Source: Persicaria tinctoria
Taxonomy: Eukaryota; Streptophyta; Magnoliopsida; Caryophyllales; Polygonaceae
Length of the DNA stretch: 64,000 nucleotides
Direction of reading: 5' to 3'
Assembly (NCBI GenBank): GCA_037127255.1
Contig: JBANSL010000013.1
Span: 4,280,188 to 4,344,187, forward strand
Part shown: positions 22,307-34,142 of the stretch, one piece after another
Layout: each line of letters begins with the position of its first letter
Numbering within the stretch: the first letter of the stretch is position 1
Notes under the pieces: generated by a model
Databases searched by the model: none
Told to the model about the DNA's origin: nothing
What the model saw: only the letters and a program-made list of their open reading frames with translations
Program-made: the position numbers and the translations under genes

Positions 22307-25091
22307 GGGGGGGACTCTTCGCACGGCCAAAATATCGCCAACTACACGGTGGCGGCTACGGAAATGAAAACCGTAAGAAATTTCATGGTTTTTGTTTGGA
22401 AAACCATAAGAATTTTCGCGGCCATGGAGTTGATTTCCGTAGGAGCTTCACAGTCACAGTTCAGTATACCATAGAGAAAAAGGCCCAAAAAAAAAAGCCC
22501 AATAAAAGCCCAAATATAGGCCAATCCAGCGGTGGCCACAGTTTTGAAAACTGTGGGAGCTTAGGCACGCCGACGCGTATTCCCGATGAGCCTAGGTCTG
22601 ATACCTCTATCTGCGAGATTCTCCATCATACATCAGGCGGCCACGGTTCCGTAAACCGTGATAGGCCTCCTCCTTCCCAATGCACTAGGCCTGTCGTGTA
22701 GACCTGCCGGGTAGCCCTGTGGGAATCTTCCAAGCGGTGGCGGCCACGGATCTGCGCATCTCGCCAGTGACGATCGCGACAAACGCCGTCATTGTTGGAA
22801 GGTAGACTTCTTGACTTGTTGTAGTTCACTAACAATAGGTCAAAACATTCTCGGGTGACCTTCTACAGGAGCAGAGAAAATATTGTGTTGTTGGAGACAT
22901 TGACCTCGATCCTTAATCTTGACTTTTCTAGAGATCCCTTTATCTGGTCAATCTGTTCCCTGATCATGGCGTCTATGCAGTTGGTAACATAAAAAAACCT
23001 ACCGACAGATGTATTTAACATCGACTTCAGCTTTGAATGTGCAGACTCGCAACTACATGATATACAGATAATCAGTTTTAGTAATACTTAATATTGTAGA
23101 AATTGTTAGATACATCTCGATGATGAAATACATGTAACACTTACATGTTCTTTGTCCGAGTCCCGAAGTGAGGGTAGCAATCAACCCATGCTCGAACAAG
23201 AGCCTCTTTGTGGTCCATCAACCAAGTTGATTCTAAGTAGGCCATAAGTCCCCATTTGGCCTCCCACTTTTCATGCATGGTAGCTAATCGACCCTCGTAA
23301 CTGTCTTCCGTCTTGGACTCGAGTAAGGCAAAATAATCGTTGTAAAATTCCTGTTGTCGAGCAGCTGAGTTTGTACTCCTCCCCTTCAGCTCGATGTTGC
23401 ACATCACATGCCACCGGCATAACATATGCTTCACTGTGGGAAACACCTCATTGAGGGCCTTTATGAAACCCAACTCGCGATCTGTAACGATGACATCTGG
23501 AAGCCTATGTTTGCACAAATGCTTGACTCTCCTCATTGCCCATATGTAATGGTCCACATTCTCCCTAGCCATGAATACAAATGCAATTGCAAATGTCTTC
23601 TTCGTGCTTATTATCCCTACGATCTCAAGTAACGACATTTGGTACCTGTCAAGTGCATTGCAATATTAAGTACAGGTAACACATCATATTATTTAGTTCT
23701 AATTATATATGATGAATATGGTCATTCTTACTGGTTCGTTTTATATGTTGTGTCCATGACGATGACATAAGGAAACAACCGAAGAAGATGTCGTGAGTCT
23801 GGATGTGCCAATATAATGTCGCTAACCTCGTTACCTTCCAGTTGAGGGGACTTTCTGGATACAATGTAGTATCCTTTTTTATCAAGCGAGTGTAATGCTT
23901 GTGGTAGATCCCTCCTTTCCTCCGTCTCATTTCTCTTCATATTTGACATGGCATTGTACACTTGTCGGATGTCGGTAACACACTCACTGTCGTCAATCTT
24001 CAGACCACGCAAGACATTGCGAGGTCTTGTCCCTATCGTAGCATCACGATAAACCATCTTCTGTTGTGTGGGTGTTATGCGACCGGCATAGGCATGCCCA
24101 AGCAGGGTTTCCGGGAGGTCGTGATTATGGGAGCCACATATGACACACATTGTCCACTTATCTTCATCATGTCGATGACCCTCAAGCTCAAATTCACACC
24201 CGCATCTCCTCGACGTCAATACCCTTGTCGATGCCGGGGGAAAATCGATATCGGTATCTGCTCTTTTTTTGCGCTCACCGTAGAGCTCACACACTAATCT
24301 GAAGGTTCCAAATCCAGTCCGGTTGTTCTTCCATGACCGGTGTATAACGAGAACCATGTTCTTTGCACGACTCACAAAACGAGCCCACCCCTTCATATTT
24401 TTCTCGTCATACCACACTCCGGCAAGCTCAAACATCGACGAATAATCGGTGCCCATTTCCATAGGTTGGTGTTGACTCTACATTTAAGTGCATTATCATA
24501 TTTATTAATTATTATTTCACAACTATTTCAAATGATATATCAAAACTCATTTCACAAGTATATTGAGCTTTCATTTTAGAACTATAAATTATTCTATATT
24601 ACATTATATATCAAATATCATTTCACAATTTCATGCAAAAACATATTTCTTTCGAATATTCTATAAATTATAATGCAATATTGATTATATCGTACCTGGA
24701 GGTTCTGAACAAGTTCTTCGGGGTCACTGTAATAGTGGGGGTTGAATGACACCTCATCTTGTGATACTTCTGGATCGGACATGATCAAATAAAAAAAATG
24801 TAAGTAATACCCTCACCGTATAAACTCTATTTTTCACTACTGCCGGTTAGATTTCTATGGAATGAAAAGTGTCTCCCCCATTGCCCCCTTTTATAGTTTT
24901 TTTCTGGCGGTGTAACAATTTTCTTACAATTTGAGAAGTTGTGGCAGCGACAAATGCTACGGTTTTCAGATCCGTCGCTGTAATATTCCCCACAGTTTTT
25001 GGAACTGTGGCTGTCCAGATTCTCACGGTTTTCGAAACTGTGGCAGCCACCGTGTATTTGGCGAGAATTTGGCTGTGCGCTCAGAAAACCT
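22307..25091 (-). mobile_element. Mutator-like element (MULE) with transposase gene, 2785 bp
   Basis: The two ends are long inverted repeats of roughly 100 bp, sharing CGCAC(G/A)GCCAAA, CTCGCCAAxTACACGGTGGC and GAAAACCGT(A/G)AGAA. Perfect 9-bp direct repeats GTTAAAAAA flank the element at 22298-22306 and 25092-25100, as expected for Mutator insertion. The interior holds a spliced minus-strand transposase gene. Confidence 0.92.
22863..24782 (-). pseudogene. MULE transposase (FAR1-like N-terminus, DDE domain), probably inactive
   Basis: Exons as read: 24696-24782, 23732-24477, 23145-23645 and a last piece ending in TAG at 22863-22865. The first three join in frame with GT-AG introns. Exon 2 carries the FAR1/WRKY-GCM1-like zinc region (FRLVCELYG, RRCGCEFELEG, CGSHNHDL). 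The MULE catalytic core follows: VMDTTYKTNQY (first Asp), VIVTDRELGF (second Asp), CRWHVMCN and, in the last piece, ESAHSKLKS (Glu). Joining exon 3 to the last piece at the obvious sites shifts the frame. Coding likeness runs past the TAG (VNYNKSRSLPSNND), and no SWIM finger follows. A related 5' fragment lies at 4135-4909. Confidence 0.82.
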
Positions 25092-25221
25092 GTTAAAAAA
25101 TGTAGTGGGTAATAAAATTAATGAAAAAGTTAGTGGAATGATGATGTTGATTGATGAATGAGTGTTTTTATTAAAATTTGTGCATAAGGCTAAAATGACT
25201 TAAATTTTGAGACGGAGGGAG

Positions 25222-25828
25222 TATTTTTTAAAGATGGTAAAAAATATTTTTTAAAATAATTTCATACTCGATAGTAATAAGTATGAAATTATTTTAAAAA
25301 TTAATAAAGAAAATGATATTTTATGTAGATTTTATTGTCTAAAAAAACGTATGTAAATAGTAAAGTACGTGTTATACCGAATAGAGGTGGAACTGTATTT
25401 TTTGAGTTAAAAGAGAAAAGGACCATCTATGTAAGGATGTGATTAAAAGGGTTAATTGCCAAAACAGTGTAATGTAGTTGGGTTTGCCCAAATAGTATGA
25501 AAGAGGACAACATTGGGTAGCAGCTTACACTAAAAAGGGGTTGGAAAAGGGAAGGTTGAATATGAAATAAAATACCAAATTCTTGATTGAATTGTGGACA
25601 AGGGTAAATCACGCAAAACCACCCTTATTTTTTTTTTATAAAAAAAATTGTATTTATAAAATTTGCCATAAATTTAAAAAATTATGCAACATTATTCATA
25701 AAGTTGATTTTAATTCATAGAATCATCCACTACCTTATGTATTTATTTTAAGAAATGTTAAGTGATCACTTAATTCTTAAGATATATTGGTTAGTTTTTT
25801 AATAGTAAGGTTGAATCTGATTAGGAGG
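25222..25828. other. AT-rich spacer
   Basis: No gene recognised. Confidence 0.4.
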
Positions 25829-26014
25829 TGTTAGCCCAGGGCCACCAAGCCCTTTCAGATCCGTTATCCTCACATGTAAGCTAAAAAGAAAGAGTTCTTA
25901 TAACACGGGTAGGACTTAAATAACTCATAAATCACTCTCAACATCCTTATGATATTCGATGTGGGACACATATACAACAACAACTATCCGATGTGGGACA
26001 CATATGGTGTTACA
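25829..26014 (-). repeat. Small LTR-like repeat related to 14810-14994
   Basis: On the minus strand it begins TGTAACACCATATGTGTCCC and ends CTAACA. It shares GAGTGATTTAT, TTTAAGTC and AACTCTTTCTTTT with the plus-strand copy. It contains a doubled GATGTGGGACACATAT word. No partner LTR or clear target duplication was found. Confidence 0.5.
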
Positions 26015-26129
26015 AAAAGAGTTATACCTTTTATTTATTTATTAATACAAGACAATATTTTAAGAGGTGTCAGACCTTATTGATCCACCCCTTGATAGTT
26101 GCGGATGAAAGACATAAACTCTAGATAAG

Positions 26130-26260
26130 ACATAAGCTATTTACTATCCTTCACCCAATGATTTGCCTTTTTACAATTTAATTGACTTCGCGGAAGATAT
26201 GCGTGCACGTTGTCCGCTCAAAGCACTGAAAAAGAGTTATAACTTGCTCTTTTAATAAAA
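26130..26260 (-). pseudogene. Possible LINE RNase H relic
   Basis: The minus strand can be read as ...RARIFREVN, like the HIFR(E/K)VN motif near the end of plant LINE RNase H domains. The match is short. Confidence 0.3.
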
Positions 26261-27656
26261 CCTAATCCATGGGTGATGTTGTATGATTTTTCAAAATATA
26301 TGAGTTATTTTGTAAAAAGCCTCCAAATTTAGGGGTGGGTTGTGTAATTTTATCCTATGGAAAATTCAAAATTGGGAGTAGGTTTCCGGTGGAATTGGGT
26401 AGAGCATGAACACATTGTGCCCCCTCCTATTTAATTTAGTTTAATTACCTATCACATCTTGTAGTTTATGCATATGTGTACCAATGTACTATTTTTCATT
26501 TTCTTTTCTAATTTACTGTACTATGTGTTTGAAGGTGGGCAAAAGAAAAAAGAAAAAGAAAAAGTATGAGCTACTGTATTTTGAAATTTAAAATTAACCT
26601 TTCATTCAACGTGCAAATTTCATTTAATTTACTTGTGCATAAAAATGCCAAAGCACTCATTGATATGTTTTTGATATGTTCATCCATTTCAATAACATTT
26701 TACTCATCCAATTTATTTTTATTTTTGGTGGGAATTTTACTCATCCAATTAGAGTTTAAATACATGTCTTATTAAAAGTAGGGTTTGTTATTAGTACGGT
26801 GTTGAAAACTTTATATATCACTTCAATTCGTTCCAATAATCTTATATATATTGGACAATTTGTACCCACTTTACCAGGTAATTAAAATGAGAATAATACA
26901 GAGGAGACTAGGAGTATAGGACGACTTAAAACTACATATTGACTCACTTATAATGAGACATATTGTGATATGGCATACTATAATTTGCTAAAATTTTTGG
27001 AGCGGAAAAATTTAACCAGAAGCCGACATGTGAATGCAGCTTCTATTTTAGTATTGTAATAGCCAAAAACTCGTACATTGCACGAATATATTAGTTTAGT
27101 TTAAATAATCATTTACAAAAAAAAAATATAATGTTAGAAGTTAATACATAAAGGAAAACTAATATAAGTATTATAGTATAATATTGAATGTGTTACATAA
27201 ACGGTAACTTAAATTTTATCTTTTAAAAATTATATGCGACCAATTCAAATACATCCCATCTTGATATGTAGAACCGAAAAAATTGAACTAAATAAAATCC
27301 ATCAAATCTCATATATATATATATATGTCAAAAAAATAAAAAAATTATTTAGTAATGTATTTTTATTTAAGAGAAGAATCTATTTGGATATTCATATAAT
27401 TTTAATTAATTAATATAACTTAGTTAATTAGTAAAATATATAATGTTATAACAAAGAAGAAAATGCCAGCATGCTCAATAAAAAAAAATCAAACCTCATT
27501 TTATTATAGTTTATAAATTCCAATGTATAATTATCTTATTGAATTAAAAAAAAATTAGGTGAATAATGGATAAATGGGAGAAATCGGAAGAAGAAAAAAA
27601 GGAAAAACTAAATTAAAAATAAAAACTAAACGGTCAATCTTTCCAATTAGGTTAGA
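26261..27656. other. AT-rich spacer with repeat relics
   Basis: No gene recognised. Bases 26995-27095 (AACCAGAAGC...TTCTATTTTAGTATTG, then a CGTACATTGCACG hairpin) match the target into which the element at 29419-30693 inserted. Confidence 0.4.
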
Positions 27657-27658
27657 TA

Positions 27659-27690
27659 CTAGTGTAATACCCGTGCCTTGAAGGCACGGG
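27659..27690 (-). mobile_element. Helitron-type 3' terminus
   Basis: On the minus strand a perfect 10-bp-stem hairpin (CCCGTGCCTT C AAGGCACGGG) is followed by TATTACA and then CTAG, with T as the next host base. This is the canonical Helitron 3' end. The body would extend to the right. I could not locate its 5' end and saw no Rep/helicase coding. Confidence 0.6.
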
Positions 27691-29418
27691 ACCTTGATCC
27701 ATTTTAATTTGAACATCATTTTATATATTTATATAATATTATATTAATATATATACGTGTTTACAAAAAAAATATGTATAAAGTATTTTTTTTATAATTT
27801 ATAAATTAGTTGGAAAGAGATATGATATAAATTTTGAAAATGATTTAATAAGGTAAAGTAGTAATAATACTCAAACACACCACCTAATATAATTTGAGAT
27901 AAATATATAATTATTATCATTAGCATAGATCTAAAAAGTAAAATATAAGCTCCCATACAAATATTAAAAAAATCATAAGCACATGATTGTGTGAATAATT
28001 TTGAAGTTGTGTAGATATACATAACTTATTCATTATTTTCATGAGAAAGTTGGTTAGAAAGAGATGGAAATAAATAGTAAAAATAAAGGTAAGATGGTAA
28101 AAAAAAAAGATCCTTAAAGGTAGAAAAGTGATCTAAGAAGCCTCATCCAAGACGTAAAATAAGCATTAGTAATGCTTATGAGTTTTAAAATATTATTTAT
28201 TTTTAGATAGTCATTTAAGATGTCTAAAATAATTAAATTATAAAAAAAAACTTTTTTTGGCTCTAATTGATTTTTATAATTGATTTTTGAAATTGAATAT
28301 TTACAAATTGATTATTACATGTTTGTTGTATGTAGACATTGTGGGGAATATTGCAATCGATTAAATATGATAAATCAACAATTTCAATAACCAATAATAA
28401 AATCAGCCAAGACTTGATGAATGTTCAATGTACGTAGATGATTAAAATAGATCACAAATTGACATACAACATATCAAATTAAATAATATTTTAGTATAAA
28501 AATAGGAAACAAATATGTTTAAAATAGGAAACAGACATTTTAAAATTTAAGCAATATGACCAATAAGAAAATACCATTTGAATAAAAAAAATTCAAGTTT
28601 AATTATGGGCGTGACACATCAGCAAAATGATAGTAGAATTAATATTATTAATAGATTACCTATTATCAAAATTAATTTATAAAAAAATTGAAAAAATAAT
28701 ATTTTATATAATTTTTACCATTCTAACAAAGCGTCAATGAATATTAAACAACATATTTAGCTAAATAAATAGAGAGAGTAGTAAATTTTAACATGATTGG
28801 GATAAATGTGACATAATAAACAAATATTTAATTGAATTCAATCCGTTAAGATAACGAATGCAGACAATCCGAGTACATCTTTGATTAATTTATTTGGTTG
28901 ATGAGAAAATATGAACATATGTGAAAGTTAATTTATACTCCGTAGCATTTTATAAACTGACAACTGGATATGGGTCTATGTAGAGTATAAATTTCCAAAA
29001 ATAAAATATACCAAGATTCAAATTTAAGTTCAATGTAATGTAGACGAATTATGAGAAAATTGCAATCGGAAGAAAAAAAATGGAAACATGTCTCAATATT
29101 TATGGCAATATAGCTGGAAAAAAAAAGAGAATGGATTCAAACCATATTTAAAATAGGAAATAAATATTTTAAAATTTCCATAATAATATTGACCAATAAG
29201 AAAATATCATTTGAATAAAAAATTCAACTTTAATTGTGGGCGTGACACGTCAGGAAAATGCTAGCAGAATTAGTAATATTAATAGATTCTTGCAAAATAA
29301 AAGATATTAACAACTATGAAAAATACAATCATAAATATATGGATAAATATGTGACATACTATAAATGGAAAAAAAATTAACCAGAAGCTGGTATATAACG
29401 GTTCAACTTCTGTTTTAA
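27691..29418. other. AT-rich region with internal direct repeat, probably non-autonomous Helitron sequence
   Basis: Two diverged direct copies lie at about 28500-28660 and 29150-29290. They share GACCAATAAGAAAATA, CATTTGAATAAA, GGGCGTGACAC(A/G)TCAG and ATTAATAGATT. No coding sequence recognised. Confidence 0.45.
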
Positions 29419-30693
29419 GAATTTTTTTTCTAAATATTCACTAAAAAATAAAAAATTATAAAAATATTTACACTTTCGAACTATTTATGAAAATATTCAT
29501 TTTTGTCAGATCGGACAGAAAAACGCGGTCTGAGACCGCGTTTTATTCGGAAGGTCGAAAATCTGAAATTGGGTGAAAAGAAGGTAACAAAGAGACGCGG
29601 CCTGAGGCCGCGTCTCTTGTTTTTTTTTTGTTTTTTTTTTATGGAAAATTGAACGGGAAAGTGGGAGGGAGAGGGAAGGGCCGGACTGCCGGAGCCCGGA
29701 GGGAGGCGGAGGAGAGAGGGAGGGGCGGAGGGAGGGAGAAGAAAGAAGCAGCCGGAGGAGAGAGGAAGGGGCGGAGGGATGGCGGGGGTTCCAGGAGACG
29801 GAGTCGTCCCAGGAAGCGGAGAGGAAGGAGTCGCGGCGGCTAGGGTTCCAATCGGAGGAGTTCGCCTCGCGAGTGTGCTCGTGGGTGAGGGGGAGGAGGA
29901 CGGGGGTCGTGGCGCCGACGACGCCGGGGGCTCGGTGGTGGAGGCTGGCTCCGTTGGCGGCCTCTATTCTCCCCTCAATTTAAAGCGTTTTCGATCCGGG
30001 GAAGAAAGGAGGCGGCAGGGGAGGAAGGTGATGACGTCGGGGCATCGGTGGTGGAGGCCGGCTCGGTTGGTGGCCTCTGTCGCCCCTCAATTTCAATCGT
30101 CGATCATCTCCGGGCGCCAGATCTGAAAGGAGGGTGACGAGGGAGGGAGGCAGAGGTAGCGTCGAAGGTGGCGGGGATCCGGGCAGGCGGGATACCGATG
30201 GTGGACGCCGACGAAGGTTGGCAGAGGGAGGGAGGTGCAGCGGCGATTGGGGAGGCCACCTCTTGCTCCACCCTCCCCGACCCTCACTCGCTCCGCCTCC
30301 CTCTCCTCCGCCCCTGCCTCCGCCTCTTCCTCCACCTTCCTTCGATTTCGGTCGCCTCTCTCCCTCAGATCTTCGTCTTCCTCCTCCTAGTTCCCCGACC
30401 CTCACCCGCTCTGCCTTCCCTCTCCTCTCTCTCCTCCGGCCTCCCCTCTGTTTCAATTTTGCGTAAAAATAAAAAATAAAATAAAAGAGACACGGGTTGG
30501 GACCGCGTCTCTTTTGTTGATTTTCGTCCCATTTTCACCCAATTTCCAAAATTTGACCTTACGAATAAAACGCGGCCTGAGACTGCGTTTTTCTGCCCAA
30601 TCTAACAAAAATGAATATTTTTGTAAATAGTTTAAAAGTGTGAATATTTTTGTAATTTTTTATTTTTTAGTGAATATTTAGAAGAAAAAAATC
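29419..30693. mobile_element. Non-autonomous Pack-MULE-like element with GC-rich cargo
   Basis: Terminal inverted repeats of about 200 bp (29419-29625 and about 30484-30693) start GAATTTTTTTTCTAAATATT and GATTTTTTTCTTCTAAATAT. They are flanked by perfect 9-bp repeats CTGTTTTAA at 29410-29418 and 30694-30702. The core (about 29645-30465) is very GC-rich and purine/pyrimidine-skewed, in strong contrast to its AT-rich host. ORFs occur on both strands but are low-complexity (Gly/Arg/Pro-rich), without recognised domains. The core also holds a direct repeat of about 70 bp (29917-29985 and 30029-30097). A captured gene piece is inferred. Confidence 0.82.
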
Positions 30694-30861
30694 CTGTTTT
30701 AATATTGTATAGGATAGGATAACAAATCTTAACCACTAAAAAAATATTCTAAGGGTAAAAGTATTTACCCCACTCTTGAGGAACCATCCAACAAATTTAG
30801 ATTTTTCACAATATATCCCTCCATACTTTTTTAAAATCATTTACTATTTATACACCTATCC
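30694..30861. other. AT-rich spacer
   Basis: It holds the right target copy of the Pack-MULE-like element. Nothing else recognised. Confidence 0.4.
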
Positions 30862-31935
30862 GAGTGGGGCTTCATCAGGTTTCAACTCTCAGCCCGCTTT
30901 TGTTCACTCTTGTCATAGATTCCCTTTCCGCTCCGTTGTAAGAAGAAATTATGTGGTGTATGTTGTTTGTAGACAACATTGTGCTAGTGGACAACACTCG
31001 ATCAGGCTTGGCGCTCAAGCTTAAAAAATGGAGAGGGGTGTTGGAATCTCAGGGTTTTAGATTAAGTAGAACTAAGACTGAATATGTTCAGTTCCGTTTT
31101 GGAGAGGGCAGAGACTCGGGGTCTGAAGTTTATTTGAGGGATATTCTAGTCCCCAAGAAAGAGTATTTCAAATACCGAGGCTCGTACGTTCAAAGCGATG
31201 GGGGTATTGATAGGGATATTGAGCATCGAATCCAGGCGGGGTGGCTAAGTTGGAGAAGAGCGTCATCGGTTTTATGTGATTAGAAAATCCCAGCTAAACT
31301 GAAAGGGAAGTTCTATAAGGTGGTTGTTAGACCGACCCTTTTGTATGCCTCTGAGTGTTGGCCTATTACGAAAGCTCAAGAACATAAGTTATCAGTGACT
31401 GAGATGAAAATGTTGCGATGGATGAGTGGGCATACGAGACTTGACATAATAAAAAATGTGGACATAAGGAGCAAGGTTGGTGTTGCGTGCATTGTGGACA
31501 AATTAAGAGAGTCCAGATTGTGTTGATTTGGACACGTTCGTAGGAGGCCTTTATCGGCTCCAGTTCGTAGATGTGAGAACTTGGATCTTGGAGTTAGCCG
31601 CAGGGGGAGAGGTAGAACTAAGAAGGCTGGATGGAGGTCACCCGCCATGACCTGAATCTTCGGAATATGTGGCTTTGGATAGGAACCGGTGGAGGAGGTG
31701 TATACGGGCTGCCGATGTTTAGTATTTTAGGCTTTGTTGTTGTGTCCTATTGTTTGTGCCTTCTTTTTAGCTTCTTTGCTGTCCTTATACCTTTCGTCCC
31801 CATGTGGTCCTTGTTTCGTGTTGTTATGGGTCTTTCAGAAACACTCTCTCGACTTGGTCGGGTATGAATGCGTACATCCTGACCCACAGACCCCGCTTAA
31901 TCGCGGGATTTACTGAGTTATTGTTGTTGTTGTAC
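30862..31935 (+). mobile_element. RTE-clade LINE, 5'-truncated and decayed
   Basis: Interrupted frames give the end of an RTE-type reverse transcriptase and its C-terminus. SSGFNSQPAF lies where HQGSxLSPxLF is usual, and the catalytic FADD has become FVDN near 30965. GFRLSRTKTEYVQFRF, HRIQAGWLSWRRASSVLCD, VVRPTLLYASECW, MLRWMSGHTR and APVRRCE follow. In-frame stops occur near 31281 and 31524. The 3' end is GTTATTGTTGTTGTTGT rather than poly(A), as in plant RTE elements. Confidence 0.85.
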
Positions 31936-33400
31936 TATTTATACACATTTTGTGAGATTAATAAAAACTATATAAGATATTAAAATTAATATTTTATATA
32001 CTTTTACTTAATTATCGTGATGGGATATTATTTGCACACATTTTGTTAGAATAAGTAAATGTATATAAAATAATAATTTTATTCCCTTCCATTTTTTTTA
32101 CAAGTAAAATTAAGTATAGTATAAAATATTTTGCCCTAAAGATACAACCTTGTATTGTACGGTTCAGAAAGAACGTTGTTAGAAGCAGGCCGATTATTTA
32201 CTGTAAAATATTCCATCGCGCTAATTAAGTGGAGTATATACAGTAATCCCCCTCGATTAACTCATAAACATTTTATATATATTATGCTAATTAAAGTGGT
32301 AAAAAGCCAGCTAATCTTAATTAGTACTATTGCTTCTCCTATTCGTCATGAAATTTATTTTACTTTCAAGTTTGGGAATTTACCCTTTAGAGTTGATCGT
32401 TTACAAGTTACAACTGTCAATGCACGTTGTAGACTGCCATAAATTGACTCCTCCGATGCAATGTCCTCCAAACACTACTGTTTGCTGCGCCTTTTCTGCT
32501 CTTCTTCATCATTTTCTTCATCACCTACTAAACTTGCCGATGTTTATTCCTCTCTAATAGCTTTAAAGCTTACAACTTTGTTTCATACCGATGTTGTTTC
32601 ATATATACTGAACTCTTTGGTACTGGCGACAAGGATGAATTTGGTTCAACACTTGAGCCATATAAACTATTGTCTGGAGTCGAGCTGGAGATTCGATCTC
32701 ATAAGACCGACCGGAGATAGGTGCGTTTTGTATGAGATCATTAACCCAACTCGATCAATCGAAGATGGTACAATTTTGGGTTGGAGATCGGAGGCCTAGC
32801 TAGCTAGCTAGCTCGACGATCATCCCTCATGTTTCCAAAACTTGTGTGTACGCGCTTAATGTTTGTTGAGAAATGAGAACAAGAAATGGAATAGCATATT
32901 CCACATGAAAAATACAGTGAAGTGAATTCAAGTCTGGTACACAAATGTGCAGCTACTCCTCCTAATGTTAATTGATTTTAAGATGAAATCTCACTCGGCT
33001 TGTGTGCTCAGCTTAGTTAGCAAGTGTGTGTTTAGGCGTGTGTGACCCAGACGTCGTATATATGACCTCACCTGAATGGTGGAGTATGTGCATCGGTGCA
33101 TGAGCTAATGCGATTGAGATCACCTGGTTCCATGAATGTCCTTCCTCGTCACCCAATTTTGTAAAAGAGAGTTAAAGGTGGGAGATATTGTGAGAGTGGA
33201 TAGTAAGGAGACAGAGATTTTGGGACAACAATTCCATTCCAATAAGAATGAGTAAATTAGTACGGTCTTTCTATCCAAGAATCTTGATTGTGAAAGATTT
33301 CTTAACAAACATAGCATCAACCCTTAGCAATTTTAGGCAAAGCTATAATTATTTAATTTGGGAAAATCTTTTCCAATCAAGTTTCTCATTCTATGTTATA
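31936..33400. other. Intergenic stretch without recognised gene
   Basis: Small ORFs (for example 32461-32799) show no known motif. A (TAGC)n tract lies at about 32797-32813. Confidence 0.4.
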
Positions 33401-34142
33401 AGGCATAGGATAGGTTTGCAGTAAATTGAATATACGACGGCCAAAAATCTAAATGAGAAACCCATCCCGTCTAGAACGCGCCTCACGTGCTAACACCCCT
33501 TCACTTTCCCAAATTAACTATGAACAGTCCTTTCAAAGAAAACCTAATTTTTCAGAGTTCTGGCGTCCATGGTGGATCCTTATCTTCGTTCACTTCTCAA
33601 TCTCTACCAACTCTAGCCATGATTGGCCTAGCATCCCTCTATGTTGTGATTGCAAGTACCTCCATAGGTACTGTGCTGGCAAATACTCAGTGGTTCCCAT
33701 TGTTATCCCTAATTCTCGGTTAACTTGTGATTTTGGGCAAATCCCAAGTCGCTTGCCTCTGTGCATACTCCGGATCGGATGGAGCACTCTGATGATGATG
33801 ATTTCTTGGATCTGGTCTCTGCGCCCTCCGCCTTGGCCAAATCCTCAGTGTACTGACGTCAGATCCAAATTGCGTTGGGGGTTTCTGGTTGGTTCCTTGC
33901 CGATCGATGTACTTTCGAATGGATTGATGGGGTGTTGCTCTACTGCGTTGAGGGGCTTGCTTCGCAGTACGGGATGGGTGCGTCTTCTCTCTGATCTTCC
34001 CTTCTCGCTTCTCCTCTCTGATTCTCTCTATTTAAGGGAGCGGTGGTGGTGCCTAATTCCTTGCACCTTCACTCCTCTTCTCTTCTTCTTACAGTTCTCT
34101 GAAAAATCAACTTCTAATTGTTTTCTTGTTGTGTTTCTGTTC

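Larger units (their letters stand above)
22158..25221. mobile_element. Stowaway-type MITE interrupted by a MULE
   Basis: Inverted ends CTCCCTCCGTCTC (22158) and GAGACGGAGGGAG (to 25221) are flanked by TA on both sides, the Stowaway (Tc1/mariner) hallmark. Without the MULE and one target copy the MITE is about 270 bp. No mariner transposase is present. Confidence 0.85.

Noticed and set aside
29628..30479. Several overlapping 70-160 codon ORFs on both strands
   Set aside because: They are Gly/Arg/Pro/Ser-rich products of GC-rich, purine-skewed DNA with no domain; not supported as genes.
33453..34142. N-terminal 230 codons of the long ORF 33453-34697
   Set aside because: It lies in the L1 leader, just inside the 5' target repeat. 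The recognisable ORF1 protein starts at the ATG at 34143.
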